DNA of 43,568 nt from Rugosimonospora africana (GCF_016862975.1 NZ_BONZ01000112.1:1-43568); one strand, 5' to 3'. Shown: positions 23,788 through 32,563, counted from the stretch's first letter. Notes: generated from the sequence alone by a model not told the origin. A program made the numbers and translations.

Positions 23788-25011
23788 TCACCCGCTGACG
23801 GCCAGCACCCGAGTCTGGTGATCCTCCAGCCAGTGCAGGCCGGGTACGGCGGCGAAGGCGACCCGGTCGCCGAGAACCGGCCGGCGCTGCCCGGTGAAGT
23901 CGGTCAGCAGGGCTCCGTCGGCGCCGACCGCGACCAGTTCGTCGCCGAGGCGCAGCAGTGCCGGGCCGTCGGGCGACTCGCCGATCGACACCGGTCCGGT
24001 GCGCAGCGCGTCGAGCAGCATGCCCGCGGTCGCTTCCCGGGGATCGGTGACCGGGCACAGTACCCAGGTGGTCGGCGTACCCAGCCGCCAGCTGTCGGAC
24101 GGGTCGTGGAAGTCCGAGCCACCGACCGGTACGGCGGCCGGGTCGAACGCGAGCAGCCAGGCCAGCGGCGCCGTCCAGGTCCGGTCCCACCAGCCGGAGT
24201 GCCACACCTCGACCAGCCGGGGCCTGGCGTGCAGCGGGTGCAGCCAGGCGACGTCGGCGGCGAGCGGGTGGTTGACGGAGACCAGCCCGCCCCGATCGTC
24301 CACAATGGACAGCCAATCGTCGGCCGGGAGCCGGAAGTCCACCCAGCCGACGTCCCCGTACGCGTTGGCGTGCCCGCGTGCCGTGGTCACCTCCTGACCG
24401 GGCAGCAGCAGGATGCCGGACTCGTCCGGCAGCCACGGGTGGTGGCTGACCGTGTTGTGGTCGGTGACCGCGAGGAAGTCCAGTCCGGACGCCACGGCCA
24501 GCCGGGCCAGTTCGGAGACGGTGAGCGCGCCGTCTGAGTGCACGCTGTGCGCGTGCAGGTCGCCGGCCAGCCACCGGTACCCGGGCGGGGCCGGCAGCGG
24601 GGGACCGGACCGGGTCGGCCGCTGTGGCCACGGCGCGAGCGGTGCGGCGGCGTCGGGTGCCGGGCCGGGCTCGGACGAGGTGGAGACGGTCAGCCGCCAC
24701 GGCAGGCCCTCCGCCGGTACCCGGTGCAGCCCCAGCATCACCTGCCACTGCCCGGCGGGCAGCGGACCCGGCAGGTACCCGGGGGTCGACCAGGTTTCCG
24801 CGATCGTGAACCCCTCGCGTGCGCCGCCGGACCAACCGCGAAACGCCCCGGTGGGGTCCAGGCAGCCCAGGTCGAGGACGCCGGCCGACCGGTCGTACGC
24901 CAGCCCCACCCGCAGGGCGCGATGCCCGGCGCCGACCTCGACCGGCACGTACTGGTAGATCGACGCGGCTCGGTCCTCCGGCCGCCACACTCCGTGCTGG
25001 ACGCTGCTCAC
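23788..25011 (-). CDS. CehA/McbA-type PHP metallohydrolase
   Basis: A 407-aa protein with an N-terminal beta-sandwich of about 140 residues, a Pro/Ala-rich linker and a C-terminal PHP hydrolase domain. Metal motifs in order are GDLHAHSVHSDG (about residue 150), VTDHNTVSHH (about 182), LPGQEVTTARGHAN (about 204), SVNHP (about 245) and GGSDFHD (about 292). This set matches the CehA/McbA family, which includes carbamate-hydrolysing enzymes, but most members are uncharacterised. GTG at 25011 is taken as start. No signal peptide is visible. It is head-to-head with the polysaccharide kinase gene, with about 160 bases between them. Confidence 0.85.
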   Translation of the reverse strand: MSSVQHGVWRPEDRAASIYQYVPVEVGAGHRALRVGLAYDRSAGVLDLGCLDPTGAFRGWSGGAREGFTIAETWSTPGYLPGPLPAGQWQVMLGLHRVPAEGLPWRLTVSTSSEPGPAPDAAAPLAPWPQRPTRSGPPLPAPPGYRWLAGDLHAHSVHSDGALTVSELARLAVASGLDFLAVTDHNTVSHHPWLPDESGILLLPGQEVTTARGHANAYGDVGWVDFRLPADDWLSIVDDRGGLVSVNHPLAADVAWLHPLHARPRLVEVWHSGWWDRTWTAPLAWLLAFDPAAVPVGGSDFHDPSDSWRLGTPTTWVLCPVTDPREATAGMLLDALRTGPVSIGESPDGPALLRLGDELVAVGADGALLTDFTGQRRPVLGDRVAFAAVPGLHWLEDHQTRVLAVSG

Positions 25012-25171
25012 CCGATCAGGGTGCCATCAACGCCTCCGGGCGAGGGCGGATCGGCGCCGGAACCGGGCCCGCCAATCGAGGGGCAACCTCCGTTACCTCA
25101 CCCTTTGCGGAAGTCGTCACTCTTTGCCGAGATGCGCCGTTATTAACCCGAGATGGGAGGGCAGTGGGCTC

Positions 25172-26710
25172 ATGGATTTGCGTAGCTATCTGCGTGCCGT
25201 ACGGCAGCGGTGGTGGATCGTACTCGCGGCGGTGTTGATCGCACTCGGCATCGGTGCCGCGATCACCATTCGCACCCAGCCGCAGTACGCGAGCACGGTG
25301 ACGTTCTTCGTCAACACTCCGAACGAGGGGGTGGCCGACGCCTATCAGGGCAACCTGTTCACCCAGCAACGGGTCAAGTCCTACGTGGACCTGCTGACCA
25401 GCGACCGGCTCGCGCAGAGCCTGGCGTCCTCGTCCGGGCTCGGGTTGTCGACCGACGGGGTACGGCGGCGGATCAGCGGGTCGACCGAACCCAACACCGT
25501 GCTGCTCCAGGCGACCGTCACGGACACCCAGCAGTCCCGGGCGCTCAAGCTCACCGAGGCGCTGACGAAGACGTTCCCGGCGCTGGTCCAGCAGATCGAG
25601 ACACCGCCCGGTGACGGCGCGCCGACCGTCAAGATCGAACTGGTGAACGGCCCCCGGCTCAGTACCAACCCGGTGTCCCCGCGGCCGGCCCGCAACCTCA
25701 CCTTCGCCGGTCTGCTCGGCCTGCTGGTCGGGCTCGCCACCGCGATCCTGCGCGAGCAGCTGGACAACACGGTACGCAGCGGCATCGTGCTCCAGCGGGT
25801 GGCCTCGGCCGCGGTCCTCGGCCAGATCCCGTACGACGGGGAGAGCCGGACGACACCGCTGATCGTCGGGACCGCCGGCCAGTCGCTGCGCGCCGAGGCG
25901 CTCCGGAAACTGCGTACCAACCTGCGGTTCGTCAACATCCAGGAGCCGAGCCAGGTCATCGCGGTCACCAGCGCCACGCAGGGCGAGGGGAAGACCACCA
26001 CCTGCTGCAACCTCGCCATCACCCTCGCCGAGACCGGGTCGCGGGTCCTGCTCGTCGACGCGGACCTGCGCCGGCCCAAGGTCGCGCACTACTTCGGCCT
26101 GCCGTCCGAGGTGGGTCTCACCGACGTCCTCATCGGCGAGGTCACCGTGCAGGACGCGGTGCAGCCGTGGGGTGACAAGCAGCTCTACGTGATGGCCAGC
26201 GGCTCGGTGCCCCCGAACCCCAGCGAACTGCTCGGCTCGCCGCGGATGGCGGAGCTGCTGAAGTCCCTGCGGGAGTGGGCGGACATCGTCATCATCGACA
26301 CCCCGCCGCTGCTGTCGGTCACCGACGGCGCCGTGGTCGCCGTGCAGACCGACGGTACGGTGCTGGTCACCCGCTCCGGGAAGACGACACAGACTCAGGT
26401 CACCGCCGCGATGCGGGCGCTTCAGACGGTCGCCGCCCGGGTCCTCGGCTGCGTGCTGAACATGACCAAGGCGTCGAAGTCAGACGCCTACTACTACAAG
26501 TCGTACAAGATTCTGTCCTCGGAGCCGGCGGCGGACATCAGCCCGGTCGCGGACATCGACGCGGCCGAGCCCGTGGCGGCGACCGATCCGGTCGACGCGG
26601 ACGCGCCGCTGGCGCCGGAGACCGAGCCGGCCGCCACCGGACCCGCGCCGCAGCCGGGAGCGAAGCCGCACCGGCGCCCGGGCCCGCAGCTGACCCGCAC
26701 GAGGCGGTGA
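25172..26710 (+). CDS. Wzz/Wzc-type polysaccharide tyrosine autokinase
   Basis: A 512-aa fusion of a chain-length-control domain and a BY-kinase that governs export of capsular or exopolysaccharide. ATG at 25172 has GGAGG 11 bases upstream and begins DLRSYLRAVRQRWWIVLAAV, the first membrane helix of the Wzz domain; the second helix is near residue 175 (LTFAGLLGLLVGLATAI). The kinase part has Walker A with Lys274 (SATQGEGKTTT), Walker A' (LLVDADLRRPK) and Walker B (IVIIDTPPLL). A tyrosine cluster (DAYYYKSYK) follows the kinase core, and an acidic Ala/Pro-rich tail of about 80 residues ends the protein. It is the leftmost gene of the polysaccharide locus and converges with a low-molecular-weight phosphatase, its probable antagonist. 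Confidence 0.94.
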   Translation: MDLRSYLRAVRQRWWIVLAAVLIALGIGAAITIRTQPQYASTVTFFVNTPNEGVADAYQGNLFTQQRVKSYVDLLTSDRLAQSLASSSGLGLSTDGVRRRISGSTEPNTVLLQATVTDTQQSRALKLTEALTKTFPALVQQIETPPGDGAPTVKIELVNGPRLSTNPVSPRPARNLTFAGLLGLLVGLATAILREQLDNTVRSGIVLQRVASAAVLGQIPYDGESRTTPLIVGTAGQSLRAEALRKLRTNLRFVNIQEPSQVIAVTSATQGEGKTTTCCNLAITLAETGSRVLLVDADLRRPKVAHYFGLPSEVGLTDVLIGEVTVQDAVQPWGDKQLYVMASGSVPPNPSELLGSPRMAELLKSLREWADIVIIDTPPLLSVTDGAVVAVQTDGTVLVTRSGKTTQTQVTAAMRALQTVAARVLGCVLNMTKASKSDAYYYKSYKILSSEPAADISPVADIDAAEPVAATDPVDADAPLAPETEPAATGPAPQPGAKPHRRPGPQLTRTRR

Positions 26711-26713
26711 GAC

Positions 26714-26761
26714 GGCCGCTTGTCGGGCTCACCGCGGGGGCATGGTGAGCCCGACAAGCGG
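26714..26761. terminator. Bidirectional terminator between kinase and phosphatase genes
   Basis: Arms GCCGCTTGTCGGGCTCACC (26714-26732) and GGTGAGCCCGACAAGCGGC (26743-26761) pair perfectly over 19 bp with a 10-base loop, starting four bases after the kinase stop codon. It is the strongest hairpin in the window. Confidence 0.88.
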
Positions 26762-26780
26762 CTTCACGCGTTGTTGGTCA

Positions 26781-26846
26781 GACGTTCCTTCGGAGGCGAG
26801 CAGCCCGGCGACGCAGCCGGAGCCGTTCCGTGGCGGAGGCGAGCAC
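26781..26846. repeat. Dispersed repeat, family B, copy 3 (degenerate pair)
   Basis: GGAGGCGAGC occurs at 26791-26800 and 26834-26843 (43-bp period). The second unit has the full core GACGCAGCCGGAGCCG, a short variable bridge, then TGGCGGAGGCGAGCAC; the first is shortened. It lies between the 19-bp terminator and the stop codon of the convergent phosphatase gene. Confidence 0.8.
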
Positions 26847-26856
26847 CGGCCGCGAA

Positions 26857-27528
26857 TCACCCACAGGACGCGATGAGCGCCACCACCGGCTCCAGGGCCG
26901 CCTCGATCTGGCCGGCACACTGGTGGAACGCCGCGACCGGCTGCCCGACGGGATCGGCCAGGTCGTCGTCGCCGGGTTCGACCGGCTGAAGCTGGCCGCG
27001 AGCCCGTACCGCCGCGGCAACCGCGGCCGCCAGCCGCCGCGCCGCGTCCTGTCCAACGTCCCTCGCGGCGTCCTGTCCACGGTCCCTCGCGGCGTCCGGT
27101 ACACCGTCCCGGCCGGCATCCGGTCGCGCGTCGTCCGGACCGCTTGACGCGCTCTGGTCTCCGGCCGCCGCGGCGAGCCGGCTGAACTGGCGCAGCGTGA
27201 ACGTGCGGTGCAGGGCGGCGGGTACCAGCGACAGGCACACGGCCCGCTCCCGCTGGGTCGCGGCGAGTACCAGGCCGGCCTGCGCGATCGTGTCGGCGGT
27301 CAGCGGCCGGCTGCGGAACGGGGCCGGATCGGCGCCGAGCCCGGCCGCCACCGTGGCGGCGTGCGGGTGCATCCGGTACCCGGGCATCGCGTTCGTACCC
27401 GCGCTGGACACCGGTACCGGTGCCCGATCCGCCCCCAGCCGCCGGGTCAGCATGTCCCGCGCGATGTACTCCGCCATCGGCGAGCGGCACATGTTGGCGT
27501 AACAGACGAACAGGATCCCGGACGCCAT
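26857..27528 (-). CDS. Low-molecular-weight protein-tyrosine phosphatase (Wzb-like) with repeat insertion
   Basis: A 223-aa phosphatase, longer than the usual 140-160 aa. The P-loop is VCYANMCRSPMAE, with nucleophile Cys9 and Arg15 (CX5R-S). The C-terminal general-acid loop DDDLADPVGQP and the closing helix (GQIEAALEPVVALI) are present. Between them, after residue about 115, lies an insertion of roughly 45 residues rich in Asp, Ala and Arg (DAARDRGQDAARDVGQ) encoded by 24-bp tandem repeats. ATG at 27528 has GGAGGGAG about ten bases upstream. It follows capG-like gene by 95 bases on the same strand and converges with the tyrosine autokinase, which it probably dephosphorylates to cycle polymer export. 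Confidence 0.9.
   Translation of the reverse strand: MASGILFVCYANMCRSPMAEYIARDMLTRRLGADRAPVPVSSAGTNAMPGYRMHPHAATVAAGLGADPAPFRSRPLTADTIAQAGLVLAATQRERAVCLSLVPAALHRTFTLRQFSRLAAAAGDQSASSGPDDARPDAGRDGVPDAARDRGQDAARDVGQDAARRLAAAVAAAVRARGQLQPVEPGDDDLADPVGQPVAAFHQCAGQIEAALEPVVALIASCG
27042..27137. repeat. 24-bp tandem repeats inside the phosphatase gene
   Basis: About four units of CGGCGTCCTGTCCACGGTCC-CTCG type, increasingly degenerate towards 27137. Each unit equals eight codons, so gain or loss of units would keep the phosphatase frame. Confidence 0.82.
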
Positions 27529-27623
27529 CGGGGCCACTCCCTCCGCGACCGGCTGGAAGATCCGTTCGCGTGGCGGAGTGTAGCTCCACGGTGAGGTGGG
27601 CAGGCGTACCGGCATCGTCGCCG

Positions 27624-28748
27624 CTACCGCCGGATCCCGGCCCAGTCGTGGTGCCGGCGCACGGTCGACAGGATGAAGTCGACCACCCGCCGGGAGGTGT
27701 CCGCGACCTGGTAGTCGGCCGGGCAGCCGACTCCCTCGGCGGCGACCTGCTCCACCGTGACGGCGACCGCCTCGATGACCCCGTCCGGGTCGAGCCCGGT
27801 CATGATGATGCCGCCGCTGTCCAGCGCCTCGGGGCGCTCGATGGACTCGCGCAGCGTCACCGCCGGGAAGCCGAGGATGGCGGCCTCCTCGCTGATCGTG
27901 CCGCTGTCGGACAGCGTGCACCGGGCGGAGGTCTGTAGGCGTACGTAGTCGAACAGTCCGAACGGCTCGTGGAACGCCACGCCGTCCAGGGTCATGCCGT
28001 CGCCGGCGAGCGCTTCGAGCCGCTTGCGGGTACGCGGGTGGGTGGACACCAGTACCGGAAGGGACCAGGTGCCGCGCACGGCGCGCAGGCAGCCGAGCAG
28101 CCGGCGCAGCCGGGCCGGGTCGTCCACGTTCTCCTCGCGGTGCGCGCTGACCAGGAAGTACCCGCCGGGCTCCAGCTCCAGTTGGCGGAGGATGGACGAG
28201 CGTTCGACGTCGGGCCAGTAGTGCTCCAGCACCTCGCGCATCGGCGAGCCGGTGTGCAGGATCCGGCGCGGGTGCAGCCCCTCGGCGAGCAGGTTGCGCC
28301 GGGCGTGCTCGGTGTAGACCAGGTTGAAGTCGGCGATGTGGTCGACCAGCCGGCGGTTCGTCTCCTCCGGCACGTTGAGGTCGAAGCAGCGGTTGCCGGC
28401 CTCCATGTGATACACGGGTACCCGCATCCGCCGCGCGATCAGCGCGGCGATGCAACTGTTCGTGTCGCCGAGGACCAGCAGCGCGTCGGGTCGCAGGTCA
28501 CGGATCGCGTCTTCGATCCCGGTCAGCACGCCGCCCAGCACCCGGCCGAGCGACGAGGTGTCCACCCGGAGGAAGTGGTCGGGCTGGCGCAACCGGAGTT
28601 CGGAGAAGAACACGTCGGACAGGTTCGGGTCCCAGTTCTGGCCGGTGTGCACGAGTATGTGGTCGACGGTACGGTCGAGCCGGTCCAGGACGCGGGACAG
28701 CCGGATGATCTCCGGCCGGGTCCCGACGACCGTCATGACGCGGCTCAC
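27624..28748 (-). CDS. capG: UDP-sugar 2-epimerase, CapG/FnlC-like
   Basis: A 374-aa non-hydrolysing epimerase of the WecB fold, closest in context to CapG/FnlC, which converts UDP-N-acetyl-L-pneumosamine to UDP-N-acetyl-L-fucosamine. Motifs include VVGTRPEIIRLSRVLDRL at the N-terminus, HTGQNWDPNLSDVFF near residue 38, VSAHREENVDDPARL near 205 and SDSGTISEEAAILGFP near 285. GTG at 28748 overlaps the stop of the upstream glycosyltransferase as GTGA; an internal ATG at 28736 is an alternative. It is the fourth gene of the capE-capF-GT4-capG order on this strand. A plain UDP-GlcNAc 2-epimerase cannot be excluded from sequence alone, but the neighbours strongly favour the fucosamine pathway. Confidence 0.9.
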   Translation of the reverse strand: MSRVMTVVGTRPEIIRLSRVLDRLDRTVDHILVHTGQNWDPNLSDVFFSELRLRQPDHFLRVDTSSLGRVLGGVLTGIEDAIRDLRPDALLVLGDTNSCIAALIARRMRVPVYHMEAGNRCFDLNVPEETNRRLVDHIADFNLVYTEHARRNLLAEGLHPRRILHTGSPMREVLEHYWPDVERSSILRQLELEPGGYFLVSAHREENVDDPARLRRLLGCLRAVRGTWSLPVLVSTHPRTRKRLEALAGDGMTLDGVAFHEPFGLFDYVRLQTSARCTLSDSGTISEEAAILGFPAVTLRESIERPEALDSGGIIMTGLDPDGVIEAVAVTVEQVAAEGVGCPADYQVADTSRRVVDFILSTVRRHHDWAGIRR

Positions 28749-30016
28749 GACTCGGCCCGCAGCCCGACCTTGGACAGCATGTCCTCGATCTGGTCGACGC
28801 CCACCGCCAGCGACATCCGGTCCTCGTACAGCCGGCGGGCCCGGTGGCCCATCGCCACCCGTTGCCGGTCAGGGACCTCGGCCGCCTCGGCGAACCGGGC
28901 GGCCAGCGCCCGCCAGTCCTCCGGCGCGCAGGTGAATCCCGCGCCCGCTGAGGACACCAACCGGGCGGCGTCGCCGGCCGCGGAGACGATGACCGGCGAG
29001 CCGCAGGCCAGCGCCGCCTGAAGCTTGCACGGTACGGTGCCGTGCAGCGCGGCCAGATCGCGGAGGGTCAGCAACTGGTAGTCGGCGGCGGCGTAGAGCC
29101 CGGCCATCTCCTGCACCGGCCGGCGGCCGAGGAACCGCACGTTGGTGGCCCGCAGCTGTTGGGCGAGCCGGCGCACCTCCTGCTCCTGCGGCCCGTTCCC
29201 GACGATCACCAGGTCCATCCGGGAGCCCACCTCGGCGGCGGCTCGCACCGCGGTCTGTACCCGCTGGAACGGGCCCACGTTGCCGGCGAACATCACCGTG
29301 CACCGGTCGCGGTAGCCGATGGCCTCACGCGCGGCGCCGGTCACCGGTACCGGCCGGAACATGTTCTCGTCGGTCCAGTTGAGCACCACCCGGACCTTGC
29401 CGGGATCCGCGCCCCGCTCGATGACGAGGCCGGCCATGGACGGCGCGATGACCGCGATGCCGGAGGCGGCGCGGTACAGCCGGCGCATGGTCGCGGTCAG
29501 CGCCCGGTGCACGGCCGAGCCCGCCCGGCCGCCCGGCGCCATGTCGGAGGCCGTGACCGACTCCGGCCACATGTCCTGCACGTGCAGGATGGTGGGGATC
29601 CGCCGGGCCAGTTGCAGCAGTCCCGCGGCCGTGTACGCGGTCGGTGGCGGGTGGTACACGTAGATGACGTCGACGTCACGCAGGTACCGGATGCCGGCCA
29701 GCGAACTGGTGGCCGCGAAGGACAGGTAGCTGGCCACCCGGCGGGCGGCGGAGTTGTCGTGACTCGGATATGCCGGCACCCGCCGCACCGTGATCGCCCC
29801 GGTTGTCGTGCGGTCGTTCCAGCGCTGCCGGTACCCGGGGTAGACGTGCCCCTCCGGGTACGACGGGAACGCGGTGAGCACGCGTACCTCGTGCCCCCGG
29901 GAGGCCAGTTCCCCGGCCAGCTCGCCGGGGATGAAAGCCGGCTCCGGCGGGTACCACTGGGACAGGATGCCGATCCTCATGCGCCCGCCCGGCGCCGTCC
30001 CGCTGTCATTGCCCAT
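28745..30016 (-). CDS. GT4 glycosyltransferase, WbuB-like (probable L-FucNAc transferase)
   Basis: A 423-aa family 4 retaining glycosyltransferase. The N-terminal donor/acceptor segment MRIGILSQWYPPEPAFIPGE and LTAFPSYPEGHVYPGYRQRW match WbuB-type enzymes that transfer N-acetyl-L-fucosamine. The C-terminal Rossmann domain begins near VMFAGNVGPFQRVQTAV and contains VPCKLQAALACGSPVIVS in place of a strict EX7E motif. ATG at 30016 shares one base with the capF stop (TGATG); a start at 29980 (MRIGIL) is also plausible and is where homologous proteins usually begin. It lies between capF- and capG-like genes, so it probably uses the UDP-L-FucNAc they make. Cytoplasmic, membrane-associated. Confidence 0.88.
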   Translation of the reverse strand: MGNDSGTAPGGRMRIGILSQWYPPEPAFIPGELAGELASRGHEVRVLTAFPSYPEGHVYPGYRQRWNDRTTTGAITVRRVPAYPSHDNSAARRVASYLSFAATSSLAGIRYLRDVDVIYVYHPPPTAYTAAGLLQLARRIPTILHVQDMWPESVTASDMAPGGRAGSAVHRALTATMRRLYRAASGIAVIAPSMAGLVIERGADPGKVRVVLNWTDENMFRPVPVTGAAREAIGYRDRCTVMFAGNVGPFQRVQTAVRAAAEVGSRMDLVIVGNGPQEQEVRRLAQQLRATNVRFLGRRPVQEMAGLYAAADYQLLTLRDLAALHGTVPCKLQAALACGSPVIVSAAGDAARLVSSAGAGFTCAPEDWRALAARFAEAAEVPDRQRVAMGHRARRLYEDRMSLAVGVDQIEDMLSKVGLRAES

Positions 30017-31137
30017 CACGCCGCCGCCATCATCACGTCGTCCAGCCGCACCGGCTCCGGATAGGTGTCCGGGCGCCGGGGATCGAAGATTTCGTTGCTC
30101 CAGAAGCAGGTCAACAACTCGTCCCGCCCGGTGTTGGCGATGTTGTGCGCCCACATCGCCGGCATGTCCACCACCACCGGGTCGTCGCCGCTGACCGCGA
30201 ACCGCACGATCTCGTCGCCACCGACCCGGCGCAGCGCGATCTCGGCGCTGCCGCGCAGAACCGCGAACCGTTCCACCTTCGCCAGGTGGTAGTGCTCGCC
30301 CCGGATGACTCCGGGCCGGGTGGTGGAGTGGAACGTCTGCCCGCCGCTGTGCGCCTTGACGACCTCGACTAGCTCGCCGCGGGCGTCGGCGTGACGCACC
30401 AGCGGTATCGGGTAGTGGGTGGGGAAGCAGTGCGAGCGGTACGTGTTGAACAGCCGCACGTCGTGCCGGTCGCGCAGCGCCGGGATGTCGCCGGTCCGGT
30501 ACGTGGCGGCGGTCGCGCCCAGCCAGCCGGCCAGTTCCCGTACGCTGACCCGCTTCGCGGGCATCGTCGCGTCCCACGGGCCACCGGCCGGGGCGCCGAC
30601 CAGCCGGGCCGCCGCGTCCGTGGCGTGCACCAGCTCCAGTTGCCGGTCGTCGCGCACCTCCGGCTCGCCGCCCCGCGCCAACTGACGGCAGAACGTCGCG
30701 ACCACCGAGTTGTAGAACGGCCGGCCGTGCTCCCCGTACAGGTTGGGCAGCCGTACGTCGGCGAACTCCGAACCGCCGCACGCGTCGGCCAGGGTGGCGG
30801 CCGCGACCGCCTTGGCGTCCCCGTACGCGGTGCCGTTGCCGGCCTGGACCGAGTTGGCGAACACCACCGTCGCCGGCGGTACCGCACACCGGCGCAGGCC
30901 CCGGGCCAGCGCCCCGGCCAGCTCCACGTTGCCGGCGGCAACCTCCTCGTCGCTTCCCCGGTTGACGCCGGCCAGGTGCAGCACCCGGTCGACGCCGCTG
31001 ATCCGGCTCGCGACCAGCAACGGGTCGGCGAGGTCGGTGCGGTCGAGGACGACCGGCTCGGGCCAGCCCAGCGCGTGCAGGAACACCCGTACGTGCCAGC
31101 CCAGGAATCCGCCGGCACCGGTGACGGCCAGGTTCAT
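30016..31137 (-). CDS. capF: CapF/FnlB-like UDP-sugar reductase with cupin domain
   Basis: A 373-aa bifunctional enzyme of UDP-N-acetyl-L-fucosamine synthesis: in the known family the cupin domain epimerises and the SDR domain reduces the 4-keto sugar with NADPH. The SDR part starts NLAVTGAGGFLGWHVRVFL (nucleotide loop) and continues to about residue 245. The cupin begins near PIPLVRHADARGELVEVVK and has the metal motif RGEHYHLAKVERF and MWAHNIANTGRDELL. ATG at 31137 overlaps the capE stop as ATGA. The SDR part shows substitutions in loop regions but the order and spacing of both domains match CapF. Its neighbours capE and capG complete the pathway. Confidence 0.93.
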   Translation of the reverse strand: MNLAVTGAGGFLGWHVRVFLHALGWPEPVVLDRTDLADPLLVASRISGVDRVLHLAGVNRGSDEEVAAGNVELAGALARGLRRCAVPPATVVFANSVQAGNGTAYGDAKAVAAATLADACGGSEFADVRLPNLYGEHGRPFYNSVVATFCRQLARGGEPEVRDDRQLELVHATDAAARLVGAPAGGPWDATMPAKRVSVRELAGWLGATAATYRTGDIPALRDRHDVRLFNTYRSHCFPTHYPIPLVRHADARGELVEVVKAHSGGQTFHSTTRPGVIRGEHYHLAKVERFAVLRGSAEIALRRVGGDEIVRFAVSGDDPVVVDMPAMWAHNIANTGRDELLTCFWSNEIFDPRRPDTYPEPVRLDDVMMAAA

Positions 31138-32174
31138 GACGCCATCACCAGCTCGGCGGCGGCCAACTCCTCGTTGACCTCGGGTAGCGTGCGGAGCAGA
31201 GCGATGATCTCCGGTACCGCCAGCCGGTGCGCGTTGGACGAGTTGAACGCCGCCGAACTGGCGCCGGCCGGATCGCCGTCGGACACGTACAGCGCGTAGT
31301 TGAGGTCGCGGGCGTCCAGCGGTACCCGGAAGAATTCCCCGAAGTCCTCGGCCTGCGCCAGTTCCTCGCGGCTGGCCAGCGTCTCGTCCAGCTTCTCGCC
31401 GTGCCGCACGCCGATCACGTCGAGCTTTGCCGGCACGTCGAACAGCTGGCACAGCGCGGTGGCCAGATCGCCGATCGTGCACGCGCTGGCCTTGCGGATG
31501 AACACGTCTCCCGGCCGGGCGTGGGTGAAGGCGTGCTCCACCAGCTCGACAGAGTCGGTCAGCGACATCAGGAACCGGGTCATCGACGGGTCGGTGACGG
31601 TCGGCGCCCGGCCGGCCCTGATCTGCTCGATGAACAGCGGGATCACCGAACCGCGGGAGAACATCACGTTGCCGTAGCGCACGCAGGAGACGGTGGTGCG
31701 GCTGCGCGGATTGTTGCGGGCGTGCGCCTGGGCCACCTTCTCCATCAGCGCCTTGCTCATGCCCATGGCGTTGACCGGGTACACCGCCTTGTCGGTGGAC
31801 AGCACCACCACCGACCGCACCCCGCACGTCTCCGCCGCCTCGATCACGTTCGCGCTGCCCAGTACGTTGGTACGCACGGCCTCCAGCGGGAAGAACTCGC
31901 ACGACGGGACCTGCTTGAGCGCGGCGGCGTGGAAGATGAAGTCGACCTCCCGGGTGGCGCGCAGCACCGTGTCGAAGTCGCGCACGTCGCCGACGTGGTA
32001 GCGCACCCGGTCGTCGCCGATCCGGCGGCGCATCGTGTCCTGCTTGGCCTCGTCGCGGCTGAGTACCCGCACCTCGCCCACGTCCTGGCGGAGCAGCCGA
32101 CGCACCATCGTCTGGCCGAAGGAGCCCGTCCCCCCCGTGATCAATACCCGGCACCCCGCTGGCAGGAAGCTCAT
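31134..32174 (-). CDS. capE: CapE/FnlA-like UDP-GlcNAc 4,6-dehydratase/5-epimerase
   Basis: A 346-aa SDR enzyme that opens the UDP-N-acetyl-L-fucosamine pathway from UDP-GlcNAc. The NADP loop is LITGGTGSFGQTMVRRLL; HAAALKQVPSCEFFPLEAV and LSTDKAVYPVNAMGMSKALM are hallmarks of the FlaA1/CapE group, in which Met replaces the usual catalytic Tyr before the Lys (MxxxK). CVRYGNVMFSRGSVIPLF follows. ATG at 32174 has AGAGGG upstream. It is the first gene of the minus-strand operon capE, capF, GT4, capG, phosphatase; its promoter must lie in the AT-rich stretch to the right. The intermediate could also feed the aminotransferase encoded divergently, which is inference. Confidence 0.94.
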   Translation of the reverse strand: MSFLPAGCRVLITGGTGSFGQTMVRRLLRQDVGEVRVLSRDEAKQDTMRRRIGDDRVRYHVGDVRDFDTVLRATREVDFIFHAAALKQVPSCEFFPLEAVRTNVLGSANVIEAAETCGVRSVVVLSTDKAVYPVNAMGMSKALMEKVAQAHARNNPRSRTTVSCVRYGNVMFSRGSVIPLFIEQIRAGRAPTVTDPSMTRFLMSLTDSVELVEHAFTHARPGDVFIRKASACTIGDLATALCQLFDVPAKLDVIGVRHGEKLDETLASREELAQAEDFGEFFRVPLDARDLNYALYVSDGDPAGASSAAFNSSNAHRLAVPEIIALLRTLPEVNEELAAAELVMAS

Positions 32175-32563
32175 CCCCGTACACCCTCTGATCTGGTTCG
32201 TACTGGTACTTACTCAGCATCCCGGTCAACGAACTACAAAGGCGCTGGTTATCCGTTAAACGATCCAATATCGGGCAAGATGGTTTGAGTCAGGCTCAGG
32301 GCGATAGGCGGCTAATTTACCCGCAAACCGCCTAGAAATCGCGAAGTCTCCGGAAACGGCGATATGTGCCCGATCGACCTGGTAGAACCCAGGAGGAGCT
32401 TTACGGTGTCGTCTGGGTCGGAGGTCCTGCCGCATGGGGCTCGTACTTCTCGCTGGTGGCCGCGCCACCGGACTCGCTGTCGCATCCATCGGGCTCGCCG
32501 CCGCATCCGCCGGGCCCACCCTCGCCTCCCTGGCCGACGCGCGAGGGTGGTCTCTGCGGCAGC
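32175..32563. promoter_or_regulatory. Divergent promoter region of the two polysaccharide operons
   Basis: This gap is AT-rich between about 32200 and 32360, the likely site of promoters for capE (minus) and for the aminotransferase operon (plus). AGGCGG and CCGCCT arms at about 32304-32331 form a loose hairpin. A very good ribosome binding site (AGGAGGAG, 32391-32398) stands nine bases before GTG at 32406, opening a 71-codon Arg-rich frame that ends at the TAA at 32619; its product resembles nothing I know. The frame is the same as that of the downstream aminotransferase. Confidence 0.5.
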
